DNA from: Deuterostichococcus epilithicus
Taxonomy: Eukaryota > Chlorophyta > Trebouxiophyceae > Prasiolales > Stichococcaceae
DNA length: 64,000 bases
Assembly (NCBI GenBank): GCA_033439295.1
Contig: JAVTLE010000021.1
Span: 2,542,009-2,606,008 of the forward strand
Reading direction: 5' to 3'
The position numbers and the translations under genes are program-made. This document shows, piece after piece, positions 1 through 11,500 of this stretch. Below the pieces are notes generated by a model, which saw nothing but the letters and a program-made list of their open reading frames with translations, did no database searches and had not been told where the DNA came from. The number at the start of each line of letters is the position of its first letter. The stretch's first letter is position 1.

Positions 1-954
1 TCTATGACCTGAATTTCTCCTTCCGCCCACTCCAGCAGTCCTTCGCACACCGCAGGAGGACCGGCTGGAGCCGGACGCCGACTTCAAGCCCAATCTGGTC
101 AACACGGTGTGCTTCCTGGTGAATTGGATCATCCAGATCACCACCTTTGCCGTCAACTACGTGGGCCACCCCTTCAACACCTCGCTCAAGGACAACCGCG
201 GCCTCGCGACTTGCACCCGGTGCGCGCTGCCTGGGACCTGCGTTTCTACCGCTCGATGCGCCGTTGCTTAATGCGCGTTCGCAGCGCCAGGAGTCGCATC
301 AACCTCGAGCACTGCATGCAGAGCGCCTCGACATGCGACCAAGCTCCGGTGCCCATTCGGCACACCAGCCGGCGCACCGGCCGTTGCATGCTGAGAAGCC
401 TGCGTTTCTCAGTCGCTCCCTCTGCCATGCTATGCGCAGGTGGGGCTGGGTGCTGCTCATCGCGCTGATCCTGGACTTCCCCAAGGGCTTCTGCGCCTGG
501 TTCAGCCTGGTGCCGCTGCCGTCCCGACTGGCGTGGGCCGTGTTCATCGGCGCCGTCGCGGACGGCGCCCTCGCTGCCGGCTGGGAGTTCTTCCTGCGCG
601 CCCAGGTGCGGCATGCTGCTTCCGCGACATGCTGCTGGATTTGTGGCAGCTGCGTCGGGCGGGGCATCGTGCCATGTGACCTGCGTGAGCGCTTGCCACC
701 TGACACGCGCTGTTCTGCGGCCGGGGAGGAGTTTTTCAAGCTCGTGCAAGGGACGCAGATCGATGTTGTTGCAATGAATCTCGAACCTCTTGCTGGAATC
801 TCAAGTGTGAGGGTGGCGCTGCCTGCAGTTCCCGGCACCGCGGCCACCCTTCAAGGGCTACATGCGCTTCCTGTCGCCGGCGGAGCGGAGACGCGCCGAG
901 GCGGCCGCAGTGTCACAGGGGCTCATGCCGCAGGAACGGCTCAAGGCCGAGTGA
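1..954 (+). CDS. ATP13A1: P5A-type cation-transporting ATPase (Spf1/ATP13A1), C-terminal part
   Basis: Only the last exons are in the window; the gene starts upstream. Exons read at 56-219, 440-605 and 829-954 join in frame (phases 2 and 0) and end at TGA 952-954. The first has the family block FKPNLVNTV...FAVNYVGHPF, which matches the region of human ATP13A1 and yeast Spf1 just before the last transmembrane helices. The second encodes a strongly hydrophobic pair of segments (WGWVLLIALILDFP, WAVFIGAVADGALAAG). The last exon gives a short charged cytoplasmic tail rich in Arg/Glu. In the family these are ER membrane ATPases that extract mislocalised transmembrane helices; that role is inferred from family membership only. 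The catalytic DKTGT core lies outside the window. The next gene, EMC2, follows on the same strand and also belongs to ER membrane-protein quality control. Family confidence is high; exon 1's upstream acceptor (CGCAG at 51-55) is probable. Confidence 0.85.
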
Positions 955-1446
955 ACGAGTCTTTGGCGTGGCGCATTCCCAGGGTCGTAGGTGAACGAAC
1001 GCCTGTGTCATTCCAGGCGGTCGGCAGCTTCGGGCCACTATAGCGATTGAACACATACATTTTTTGGCGAACATTCTTGAAGGTGCTCATCCAGCCGTAA
1101 CCGAGCTGTGGTGACCTCACCACGCCAGCAGTGCTGCAGTGCCAATCGGTCTAAGCATACAATTCGATTGGGCGAAGTGTCACTAACTCCGCCCAGCGTC
1201 TGCAAGAGCGATGCCTGCCTCAATCGGTTCCACAACACACTTTGCCTCAGCTCCGCATCTTTGAGATCGCCGATCTGCCAGCAAGTGTATGCATGCTCCC
1301 GAGCGACGGAAGGCAGAGAGTCACAGCGTTGTGCACAAATTTCACTCTGATTCCGAACACACCTGATTGACCCTCAGCCCGCTGACTGCCACATTTGCAG
1401 CAGCCCTGCTCGCTGTTGCACCTGCCATCACGATCCGCTTGCCCAT
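955..1446. other. Intergenic stretch between the P5A ATPase and EMC2
   Basis: About 490 nt with no conserved coding block on either strand. It should hold the ATPase 3' UTR and the EMC2 promoter and 5' UTR. I see no clear TATA box or repeat. Confidence 0.6.
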
Positions 1447-4063
1447 ATGTCGACAGAGCGCAGCGAGCTGGACAAGAAATGGCAGGAATTGGACCAGGCG
1501 CCCCGCGGACCATCAGCAGCGCAACTCTCACAGTACCTGCGCCAGGCATGCACGACTTCCTGCATCGCATCACGGCACCTCGCTGGGCTTCTACTGCCGA
1601 TGCACATGGTTTGCTCCAGCACATGCCAGCGTGACTCTCCGCCTGCGTCACGCATGCTGCTCCCGTCCTGCCCCATCCCATCGTGACCCGCCACCGCTTT
1701 GGTGACAGGTGAGGGAGCTGAAGGTGCGCGACTCGGAGGCGGTGGTGCGGTGGGGCTCGCTGCTGCTGGAGCGGCACGCATCGTCACTGCCCTATGAAGA
1801 ATGTGCGCTCCTACCTGCAGTGCCCAGGCCTGGATGCGTAAACTTCTGGGGAACACCACACACCAACTCACGGGCAACCTATCCGATCACAGAAAAGCAT
1901 TGTCGGAATTCTGGGCCCCGTAAAGCAACACCACACAGCTCGCAGCCTTCCATGGCTGTCCTGTGTGTTTGTCTTCAGTCGACATCGGCGTGACCGGACC
2001 CGCACAGCCATGCCTAATTTACATGCAGCAGGCCCACGAATGGCGCACCCCCCGAAGCTCTCAGCCCACTGTGTTTCGGTCTGCCATGCATATCAAATGC
2101 CCTGCGGACGCTCCTTTCGTGCAGTGTGGCTGGTAAAGGAGCAGGTGGCGTTGGCGGCGATGGATGGCCCCAACCCCGCGCTGGCGCTGCGCCTGCTGGA
2201 GTCCATCCGCTCGCAATTCCCCAACAGCCGCCGCGCCGACCGCCTCACGGTGCGACCGCGCTCCCCCGTGGACGCAGCTGTGGTGCTCTGCATGCGACAA
2301 GCTCCTGTCACCTGGCTCCAGAGTCGCTGCCGGGCCGCACGAGACGGCGGCGCCTCTGCTGCGTCCTTCTCTGCCCGCCCTATCTGTGAGACTGTGGGCG
2401 AGTGTCTGTCAAGCTGTGGCCGGTGTCGCAAGCGGCGGTGTGGGTGGTGGACAGGGTATGTACAACGAGTCGCGGGGGCGCATGGACGAGGCGCAGCAGT
2501 GGTACGAGAAGACGATGGGGGAGGTGCCATCGGACCAGGGCGCCCTCAAGCGACAGATCGCACAGGTGCGGATTTAATACAGGTGTCATCCCCGATACCG
2601 TGGAAGAGCGCTAATGTGGTGCTTTTGCCTCTTGACGGGAAACTCTGGCAGCCGAGAGCGAGAGTGTGCTGGCCGACCCCGCAGCACACCGAAATTTTGC
2701 AGTCTGCTGTGCACATCTAAACTGCCAATCAACGAGAACATCCTCCTGCATCGCTTAGGTGGCGTCACGCGGGGACATGACGGCAGCGACAGCGCTGCTC
2801 AGCAAGTACCTGGGCATGTATGCCAACGACGAGGAGGCATGGGAGGAGCTGGCCGCCCTGTACCTGCAGGTGACTGGGCTGTTTACAGCCTCGAAGCTCT
2901 GGAACCCATGAGGGAAAGAGGTCAGTTGCGTCATGCAGTCTGTGCGGTGAGATGTTGTGCCGCGTGCAGCCTGCCGAAGGTGGTCAGAAAATCGCTGTGA
3001 GTGAGCGACGCTGAGCGCTTGCCTGTTGAACGGAGTGGGCGCCGCAGCGCCCCGCCCGCTGCCTGGGGGCCGGATGTCAGGGTGCATCATCGGGACCTAG
3101 AGGCATGCAGCCTTCCGGGCGCTGTGCAGAGGCTGCCTAAGCAGCCGTCTCAGAACGGAAACACACATAGAGAACCATCATTGTTCCAATCCCCGCGCAG
3201 GCGTGCCAGTACCAGCAGGCGGCATTCTGCCTGGAGGAGGCGCTGCTGCACTCGCCGGGCCGCCTGGCCCTGCACCTCACCTACGCAGATGTGCTGTACA
3301 CCCTGGGAGGCCCCCACCTGCGGGACGCCCGCACCTACTACGCCTCTGCGCTGCAGCTATCCGACGGGCGCAGCCCGCGGGCGCTGTACGGCGCCGCGGC
3401 GGCGACTGCCGCGCTCGCGGCCGCCCAGAAGTCGGGAGCTGCGGCATGATCCTACTTTCCATCTGTGTTCCCATCTGTGTTGTTTTCATGGCGGTGGCAC
3501 TTCACAGCATCCCGAGGCCAGGGCATGGGAATATGCCGCTCTGTGTAGCTGCAGTACGCGCCGTCATGCTGCTGCTGTGCTCTGCGGGCCGGCGACCTGC
3601 GCCGTTGCTGTTTGCCGGGCACCATTGCATTTAGGGGCCTTGCAGGCGCTAAGCGCTGAGGTGCTTGCCTGTGCTGCAGGGCAAGGCAGACGAGGATGGC
3701 CTGGGCGCAGCGGCGGCAGAGACGCTCGTCAGGCGTTACCGGTGAGTAGCCACTGCCCCAGCAATGCTCTCGAAGCAGTCGTTTGAAAGGTCATCTCTAC
3801 AGGGTGCAGATCCCACCAGCGTGGCCAAAGTTGTCGTGCTTGGCCCACATGGATCGCTGTGCTGCGGCAGAAGCACTCCTGCCTCCAGCCGTGGGCCCCG
3901 ATCCTAACTCCCGGCATGCTTGGTTGGCTGTGTGTGTGGGTCGTGAGCAACCTGTTGGTTTGTGTGCAGGGAGGAAGCTCCGGACAAGCTAGCCTTCGTG
4001 CAGCAGCTCCTGGATGCGCAGGGGCTTTCAGCAAAGCGGAAGCAGCAACTGCAGCTAACATGA
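1447..4063 (+). CDS. EMC2: ER membrane protein complex subunit 2 (EMC2)
   Basis: Eight exons (1447-1545, 1709-1802, 2125-2249, 2455-2565, 2759-2869, 3201-3443, 3680-3741, 3970-4063) join in frame to a 312-residue protein, close to the 300-residue family norm. Start is ATG 1447, which leaves about 33 residues before the first conserved block VRELKVRDSEAVV. Family blocks occur in order: WLVKEQVALAAMD, SKYLGMYANDEEAWEELAALY, YQQAAFCLEEALLHSP, LTYADVLYTLGGP and ARTYYASALQL. These are the TPR helices that make EMC2 the cytosolic scaffold of the EMC, which inserts tail-anchored and polytopic proteins into the ER. Two introns use GC donors: exon 1 ends CGCCAG before GCATGC (1546) and exon 6 ends GCTGCG before GCATGA (3444). 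In both, the flanking exons join in phase and the homology runs across the join. The C-terminus is basic and Gln-rich. Identification is firm from the ordered TPR blocks. Confidence 0.92.
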
Positions 4064-4342
4064 AGACCTAGCAGGGGTTGCTGCATGTGGAGCTGAACTC
4101 TGGCCGACTATTGCCTCTTCTGGGCATTGACTGGGCATTGAAATTTGCAGTCTGTCGTGATTTCTGAAAAAGTATGATCCCGCAGAGGCATCACGAACGA
4201 GATGTAGTACGGGTCTAGGCAGGTGTAGGTTGCTGCAGACAGCTCTCCGCAGGCCCCTCAGCTGCGGCGGGCAATGGTCCACCATAGTTGGGTGATGCAG
4301 GCAAGTCCAAATGGCTACGCTCCTGGTGCGCAGGCTCCACAA

Positions 4343-6108
4343 CTACCGCAGCGCCGCAACAGTCTCATTGGCCCAGTAGGACGTGAGGGTGTCCCAGGGG
4401 TTGCTCGCTCTGCAGCCGTCGTTGGTCAAGTAAACCGCTCCGTACCCAGCCTGCTTTGCCTGCACGTCTAGGAGCATGAACGGCTTGCATGCGCACGAAG
4501 GCATGCGGACAGCGGTCTATGCACACGAGGGACGGCATTGCATTGCATGACCCTGCTTAAAGTCAGGTGAAAGCCGTGTGCTGCAGGAGCCGAGCGCACC
4601 TGCGCTAGTGTAGCTTGGAATTTGTTGGCGGTCTGGCAGAGGAGCAGAGCCGCGACCTGGCCAGGCTTCGCACGACTGCGCATCACGAGAAATCTGTGTT
4701 CACATGTGTGTACGTGGTAGCTATCGCATCAGTCATGTTCATGCTGCAAGACGATGCGGATGACGCACGTTATTACGCATTCAACCACCACTCATCGTTT
4801 GCTGTCAGGCTTCGGTTGCTGCTAAGTTTGAGACTCTGGGGCAACTATTCGCAGAATGGGACTGGGCAGGTGTGCTATTGCTCATGTGCACACCTGCAGT
4901 TGGCGCCGTCCGTGTCGCAGTACCTCGGGCCATTGCAGTACCCAGCGTCACCGCCGACTGCAAAGCGCGGCGTCGGGCAGATTCCTTGATTGTCGCCATT
5001 CGAATCCACTGCGAGGCTGCGCGCATCAGCCTGAGATCTTCATGATTTGACTCGTCAGGTCAGATCGTGCAACAGGATCTTCGTTATGTCAAGTATCTTT
5101 CACGCACAAAGGCACTTGCGAAGCTGAGTCTCAAGAAGCCCCACCATCAGACTCGAAGCCGACGATCATATTGAACTGGGTCAGGAACTGGGGCGGGAAG
5201 CGCGTCCCGGAGTTCACGACCAGGTACTTGAAGCCCTTGCCGCGGGCAAACGTTGCAATGGCTTTCTACCTCTCAATCATAGCATCATTACCGTCCCACC
5301 TGCAGCATGAGGAGGCGGTGCAAACGCCTGGCAGTCTGCGCACCCACTTTCACACGTGCGGGAAGTCATCAGTCTGCATGCTGCGCACCAGCTGACTCCC
5401 TCGTCGAGGAATAGGCCCGACAGGCCGATGCCGCGGTACTTTCGCAGGCACTGACTGATGTCCTGCTGAATGTCGGCGAGTGGCCGCGCGCCAAAGCCAG
5501 TGGCAATGTACCCGATGGAGGTGACATTGGCCTTCCTCAGGAATGGCAGGCATTTCACCGTGTTGTCGTCGCCTGAGTAATCTGGCCCGTTGCCCGGGTT
5601 GACGATGGCAATGACATTGGAGCCCCCGGTCGCCTGCGGCGGCAGGACGCACCAAACGCTTTCAGACTTACGACCAGGCTGCAGGATGGGCATGCCCACC
5701 GCGCATGAGCTGCCAGAGCGAGGATAAAGACCGTGGTCTGCACAGATGTCCTGTCGTGCAGCACCAAACGGACCACGAGTCGCATCTCAGCAGGTCCCTG
5801 CAGATTGTGACGCACCAGGGAGCGCCAGTACCCGCTGAGGCCGCGGGCTGTGCATGCGTTCGTACCGTCTGGACCCCAATATGCTGGCACAAGAAGCTTT
5901 ACTGCATCTGGAACACAGAAGTAGCAGCACTCGTGGCTTGGAGACGGTCATGCATGCAGTGCTCGCGCAAACGGAATGATTGGTGCATTGATGTGCACTG
6001 GAGACGTGGTTGCACCTTCTAGTCACATGGTGGCTTACCTGCCAGCGACGACAGGACAGAGAGCGAGCAAAGACAGAGCACGACAAGCCGTGATATGGCG
6101 CGCAACAT
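4343..6108 (-). CDS. Secreted spherulin-4 (spherulation-specific family 4) protein with Cys-rich insert
   Basis: Eight exons on the minus strand (6108-6039, 5901-5816, 5633-5389, 5327-5300, 5265-5145, 5008-4894, 4675-4600, 4459-4343) give 285 residues; all introns are GT-AG and all phases agree. The protein opens with a 23-residue hydrophobic signal peptide (MLRAISRLVVLCLCSL...SSLA). Family blocks then follow: LVPAYWGPDG, VIAIVNPGNGPDY, IGYIATGFGARPLADIQ, GLFLDE, YLVVNSGTRFP, VGFESD, VAALLLCQTAN and YGAVYLTNDG...NPWDTLTSYW. This is the (beta/alpha) barrel of the SSF4 family, related to glycoside-hydrolase-like cell-wall proteins of slime moulds, fungi and bacteria. Its substrate is unknown. 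Oddities: a 28-nt micro-exon (5300-5327), and an extra exon (4894-5008) inserting a Cys/Asp/Asn-rich segment (DSNGDNQGIC ... CNGPRYCDTDGANC) between two core blocks. Secretion is inferred from the signal peptide. Confidence 0.82.
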
Positions 6109-6669
6109 CGATTATTAGGTGCAGCGAGTCAGGCGGCCTTCCACAAGCCTTGGTCCTGCCGACTGGCTTGCAGCGCGCCACTGAAGTCAACTAACGTCAG
6201 GATATCTAATAATTGGCTATTCACAAGCCTGCACTTCGCAATGAATGATGCGCCTTGCTTGTACAGCGTACGGCTGACGCGTCAGCATCAGCTGGCGTCT
6301 TGCTATTCAATAAACCGTGAGGAGAGAGCTGGTCAGCCAGTGTAGCGTAAAATCTGCTTCGGTAGACCAGACACCGCATCTGGGTGTCGAGGTCGGCTGG
6401 TCCGGCATGTGTCTCACTGCGACCCTGTGTGCGGTCGGAAACATCGCTGCTGTGCTGGACAACCGCAGGCTAGATAGGTAGAAGATTGCCGTGTAAATTG
6501 ATTTACAGTGTTCCTGCCCACATCGCACGGCGCTCTGTGATGCAAGCACGCTCCACAGCCACTGCCTGCGCGTCCGGCTCCGCGGCTAGCAGCAAGGGTT
6601 CAAGATGCCTTGCGCCCACCCGCCGCATCAACCAGAGCTCAGCTTCGTGGCTGATCACCAACCGCCTGT
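6109..6669. other. Intergenic stretch between the spherulin-4 gene and RPS17 (both minus)
   Basis: About 560 nt with no coding block I recognise. Read on the minus strand it is the RPS17 3' UTR followed by the promoter region of the spherulin-4 gene. The minus strand reads TGTAA at 6507-6503, the usual green-algal polyadenylation signal, about 165 nt past the RPS17 stop. Confidence 0.5.
6503..6507 (-). other. TGTAA polyadenylation signal, probable, for RPS17
   Basis: TGTAA is the characteristic green-algal poly(A) signal. It lies on the RPS17 strand roughly 165 nt downstream of the stop codon. A pentamer this short can occur by chance. Confidence 0.35.
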
Positions 6670-8340
6670 TTACCGGCCGCCGTAGCCGCCGCGGCCTGCA
6701 CCGTATGCACACCATGTCGTTTGGCACACCATTCTCGGCGTCACAGCCACGTCTGTGGCCAGCATCTGCAAGACCAACCAGTGAGCATGCAACTCAACGA
6801 GCTGGCACCCCATGCGTAACAAAATGGCATGCAGAAACCTGCTCACTGCCCGCGAATGAACGTGCAGCATCTGACAGAAGAGGGGGTGGAGGTGTGCACT
6901 CACCGCCGCCGCCGTAGCCGCCCGCGGGGGCAGAGAAGCCGCCGTAGCCGGTCTGCGCCTGCTGCTGCTTCACGCCCGGCAGGTTGGACATGCCCAGCGT
7001 CTTGAGCAGCTCCATCGTGTCCGAGTCCACCTGTCTCAGGCGAATAGGACGGTGTTCGCATGCTGCTACTGTCTGCAGCCCCAGTGCTGCCCGAGCACTG
7101 CCATACATGTTTACATAGGCCGCCGGGATTGCATACGGTGGTGCTCAGCAGCACGCCTCAACAGGTCGGCTATGTGGTGCGGCGGTCGCCACGTCAGAGT
7201 CTGCAAGCTTGTCGACTGAGAAACATCACTAGTATCACTCGTATCAGGTTCGAGTTGACTCCGCCGGGACATGTGTCCAGCTGATGCAGCGTGCCCACCT
7301 CGATGAGCTCGGTGTTGACGGCCGACTCGTCGGGCACAAAGTCCATGCGCCGCTCCCGCTCCTCCTCCTGCGGAGTGTTCACAAGGAAGCTGTCAGCCTC
7401 AACTATCCTGCAACCAACAAGAAACGCCGACAGCAGTGCTGCTGGCTTGAGACACGGCATCGACACGCACAGAGCCGACACTGATTGCCACGCTGCGACG
7501 ATTCCGGAATGCAAGTCGAGCAGGACCGCACCTGCAGCTTGAGGGAGATACCGCGCACGGGCCCCCGCTGGATGCGCTTCATCAGGTGCTGCGCACAGCA
7601 GACGAGTTGACGTGACACATTGGCTCTGCTTGACAAGCAGTTGTCATAATGCGCGCGAGCCCGCACCCGCGCATGCGGCAGCTAGCGCAGTCGCAGTCTC
7701 CGCTGCTCTATGGGCTCTGCTGCTTTCTGCTCGTTCAACGCTGACGTGTCTGTGTTGCTGCCCCAAGGCGAGACTGGTGCTGCCGCTGCATGCTGCGCAG
7801 CACCGCCTGCCGCGTAAGCCGCGTCACCACCGCTGCCGCCACCGCTGTCAGATGCCAGCCAAGCCTATCACTGCGGAGACGCCTGCGCCGTCCGGCTGCC
7901 GCCTCCTCACTGTGGCTCCTCGCTGTTTCGCTGGGTTCCTTGCTGTGGTGCCTTTGCACACTTGGGTGCCCGTTTGCCAGCACAACCTCAGCTCCTCTGC
8001 AGGCCACCACCTGCACAATCTCGAGCAGCAGATGCAGAGTCATTCCTCACCGTCGTGAATCCCGCAATCTTGTTGCGCAGGCGCTTGGACTGGATGACCG
8101 CAATCTCCTCGCAGACCCGCTTGTTGGTGTCGAAGTCACCAGTGAGGCGGCCATAGTACTTCTCGATGATGACCCGGCTCGCCTTCTTGACGGTCTTGGT
8201 ACGCACGCGCCCCTGCCAGACAAGCACAGCTGCTCTGAGCGCCCCTGCGGCAAACATCCATGCCTAGCAAACTTGCAGTCCAGACGCCTCTGAGCGCGCA
8301 GCGAACGGGAAGCGCAGCAGCAGACGCAGATGCTCACCAT
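6670..8340 (-). CDS. RPS17: 40S ribosomal protein eS17
   Basis: Six exons (8340-8338, 8212-8051, 7588-7532, 7367-7299, 7030-6904, 6695-6670) give 147 residues with every phase consistent. The sequence is nearly universal: [49 protein letters not shown], then [15 protein letters not shown]. eS17 sits on the beak/head side of the small subunit. The first coding exon is only the ATG, followed directly by GTGAGC, so the start codon is spliced onto GRVRTK. The C-terminal tail is unusual: after [11 protein letters not shown] it becomes a Gly/Tyr/Phe-rich run ([24 protein letters not shown]) instead of the short basic tail of animals. The gene is divergent from NRDE2, with 230 bp between the two ATGs. 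Confidence 0.95.
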
Positions 8341-8570
8341 GTTGGCGCCTGCTGCAACTCCACCGGCGCCGTGCGTGCAAGATCCGAAAGGAACGAGTTG
8401 CAGGCGCCGACTCTCGCTTTGGTGCAACCTAACTCAGGGTTTGCACTGCCTAGCTGTTAAGAGAGCGGTCCACGTCACGATTACGAGACTGGACGAAACG
8501 GGTGCTTCGATTGAATTGTCAACATTCAGCGATTGCTGTGTCTCAATCGTCATGAGAAAGCGAGATCCCC
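8341..8570. promoter_or_regulatory. Divergent promoter region RPS17 / NRDE2
   Basis: 230 bp separate the two outward-facing start codons, so 5' UTRs and both core promoters must fit here. No TATA box stands out. Inferred from gene orientation alone. Confidence 0.45.
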
Positions 8571-11500
8571 ATGTCGCTGTTCCCGGTGGCGCACGAGCGC
8601 CAGCATGACCCGGGGCAGCATGACCCATCCGGGCCCGATGATGGTGGTCAAGTGCAGGCCGGCTTCAGCAGCTTCGATGCCGCAGCGTTTCTGGCGCAAC
8701 AGCAGCAGCCCAGCAGCGTGGACCAGCGGGGACTCGTTGGTGCGTTGCCTGGACCGTGCGATGTGCCAGCATACTGTGGCGGTGCATGTGTTGCGGCGGG
8801 AGCAGGCGGAGCTACACATAGCAATTTCCGGACAGAACGTCGACTCTGTGCAGGCGACGAACTCCGGAGAGCCATTGACTACTACATGCCGTCCAGCAGC
8901 GAGAGCGAGGATGAGGATGCGGGGGAGGATGGGGCCGCTGGCGATGCCACGAAAGCGGCGGCGCCGTCTCTTGCAGCGGGCGCTGCCGCTGGTGCAGGCA
9001 GTGACGCCTCGGATGACAGCACCGGCGAGAGACGCCGGCAAGTTGACAATCTGCCCAGCCGATGACCTGTAACCTCTCTGCCGTCAACCGCAAAGCCACA
9101 TGTACACTCACTCACGTAGTTGGTGTTATGTTCATTCGCTCATGTAGTTGGTGTCATGTCACAGGCATCGCTCCAAACGCAAGCGAAAGAAGGACTCGAA
9201 AACCCACCGAAAGGAGCGAAAGCGCCCCAAAACCGATGCGGAGAAGGTGCGATCCTTCTGGCTGGATGTGACTTTGCAAGCACTGTCACCACGTCGGGAA
9301 CGCCATCTAAAATACCAACGCCATGACACTCAGTGGCGCTGAACCGGAACCAGCTGGGAGACTCTTAGAAACTTCGCGCCCTTATGTCAACCTTTTGACT
9401 TCCAACCACTGAAAATGCTCAGGTCGAAGACTTGGAGCTGCGGGCGGCAATGGCAGGCGACCTCACGCGGCGGCCGCACATGCAACAGTGGGCGAGCGGC
9501 GCCTTTGGCGCTGCGGGCGGCCAGCCGGAGCAGCTCTTTTACATTGATGCCGAGGTCGGTTGCGGTAGCTGTAGCAAACGCGCGAACGGCATCGCTGGCT
9601 GTATAATGTACCCAGCAGGCAGGCGCCGGGATGCCACACGCAGGGCAGGTCTGCGGAACTGCTGGGCGGCTGATGGGGTAAAGCACAGCTGCTATGAAGG
9701 TCACGGGTAGGCGCTATCCAGACGTCCGCAAAGCGACGGCTACCGCCGCGTGCAGAGCATGCAATGTGCATGGCTTGCTGGTGACCGGCAGGGAGAATGC
9801 AGTCTTTCAACAAGCTAGTCGGCACACAGCGACGGTTGCTGTTGTGCGCAGGGCGACCGCAACAACGTGGTGTATGGCTCGCTGTACCGCATGGACCTGA
9901 CGTCCTACTTGCGGCATGACCCCCTAAGGACCTCGGCGGGCGCGCGCCCGCGCTTCGGCTACGCCTATACCAGCAGGTGCTTTTGGAGGTTGGGACGGCC
10001 TGAGTGCTAGGTGGTTGTTGCACTCGTTGATCCTCTTGAGTCTATGAACTGAGACTGCTCATCTGAAACCTCAGCTAGGTGTGTGTCAGAGCACTTCTCG
10101 GGATAGGAGGGTCCTCTGTCTGTTGCGCAAGAGCATCCGCCGGCAGACACCCATTGTGCCGTCCGTTGCACCGCATTCAGCGGTTGCGCCGGCTTGCGTG
10201 CAGCCTGGACCGGGAGACAGACGGGCAGTCGCAGCGGGGCCGTGCGGGCCGCCGGCAGCGCTACTTCCTGGCCAAGCAAGTCAGGCGTGAGTATGACGGC
10301 GGCATCCCCCGCACCCGCTACGGCCTCCTCGTCAGGGTGCGCGCCGGATGCTGCAATCTTCACAACATACTTCCTGTGGCATGTAATCGTTATCTGCCAT
10401 GTCCTTGGTGCAGGTCTGTCTTTCAGGGCGGGGACAGTGCTGCTGCCAGATGAGCGATGCCGCATGCCAGACTCGCCCGACATCCTGTTCCATGGAGCCC
10501 CCAGCGCCAAGTGGCATCACGCATGTGCACAGCAGGGTGCCGAGGCGCAGCAGGGCCGCGGGCTGGCGCTGCCGCCGCCGGCGCTGCTGCCGCTGCGGCC
10601 CGAGCCGCCCGGCGGCCGGCAGCGGCTCGCGGACGGCGCCGTCTCCGGAGCCCAGCGCCAGGCGCAGGGGCCGGACGAGCCTGCGCCGTCAGGAGAGGGG
10701 GGGCCGGCGGAAGATGACGGCGAGACCGAGGCGCAGTTCCTGACGCGGCGGACGAAGGATTTCAATGTGGCGACGCGCGAGCGGCCGGGCGACCTGCAGC
10801 TGTGGCTCGACTTTGCCGCCTTCCAGGACGCCACGCTAATCAGGTGACGCTCGGCGGCCTGGGGGCTGCCCGACTCGCACCAGCAGGACCTTCATCGCGC
10901 CCGAATTCCCGTGTGGTGCACATCTTCCCGGTCAACACATGGCAAGCAGCTTGATCGGCTGCCAACCATCTCGTCGCATGGTTTACGAGGAGGAGACCAG
11001 CCGCCTTGTGGTGTTTTCGTGTGTGCGCAACAAACCACTGATGCTACGTGATTGTGCGAGTGCCTTGCAGCGTTGGCCGAGGCCGGGCATCCGCAGAGGC
11101 CGCGCTGGCGGAGAAGAAGATCGCCATCCTGGAGCGGGGCCTGGTGCACCACCCTGCCTCAGATGCGCTGCTGCTGGAGCTCCTGCGCCTGGTGCGATCC
11201 TCGACCTGCCTGCCTCTGTCCGTTTGCGTGTGCAATGATTGGTAGCTCGCGCAAGGGCAGCACACAACGGAGCACCGCTCTGCCTCGACGTCTTGCTGCT
11301 CGAGCGGGTGCGCCTCGTGCGGTCTGGGACTGCTCTCCCTGTGCGATCATGCCTGAAAGTGGCCTGCTGGCAGGGCCTGCCGCGGAGGCGGAGCCCCCTG
11401 GGAACGCCTGACGCCGCCGCATATGTGCGCTGGCTGTGGCATGCCCACACCCCTACCACGCCCAGGCATCAGAAAGACGGCACACCTGCTCTACCCCACC

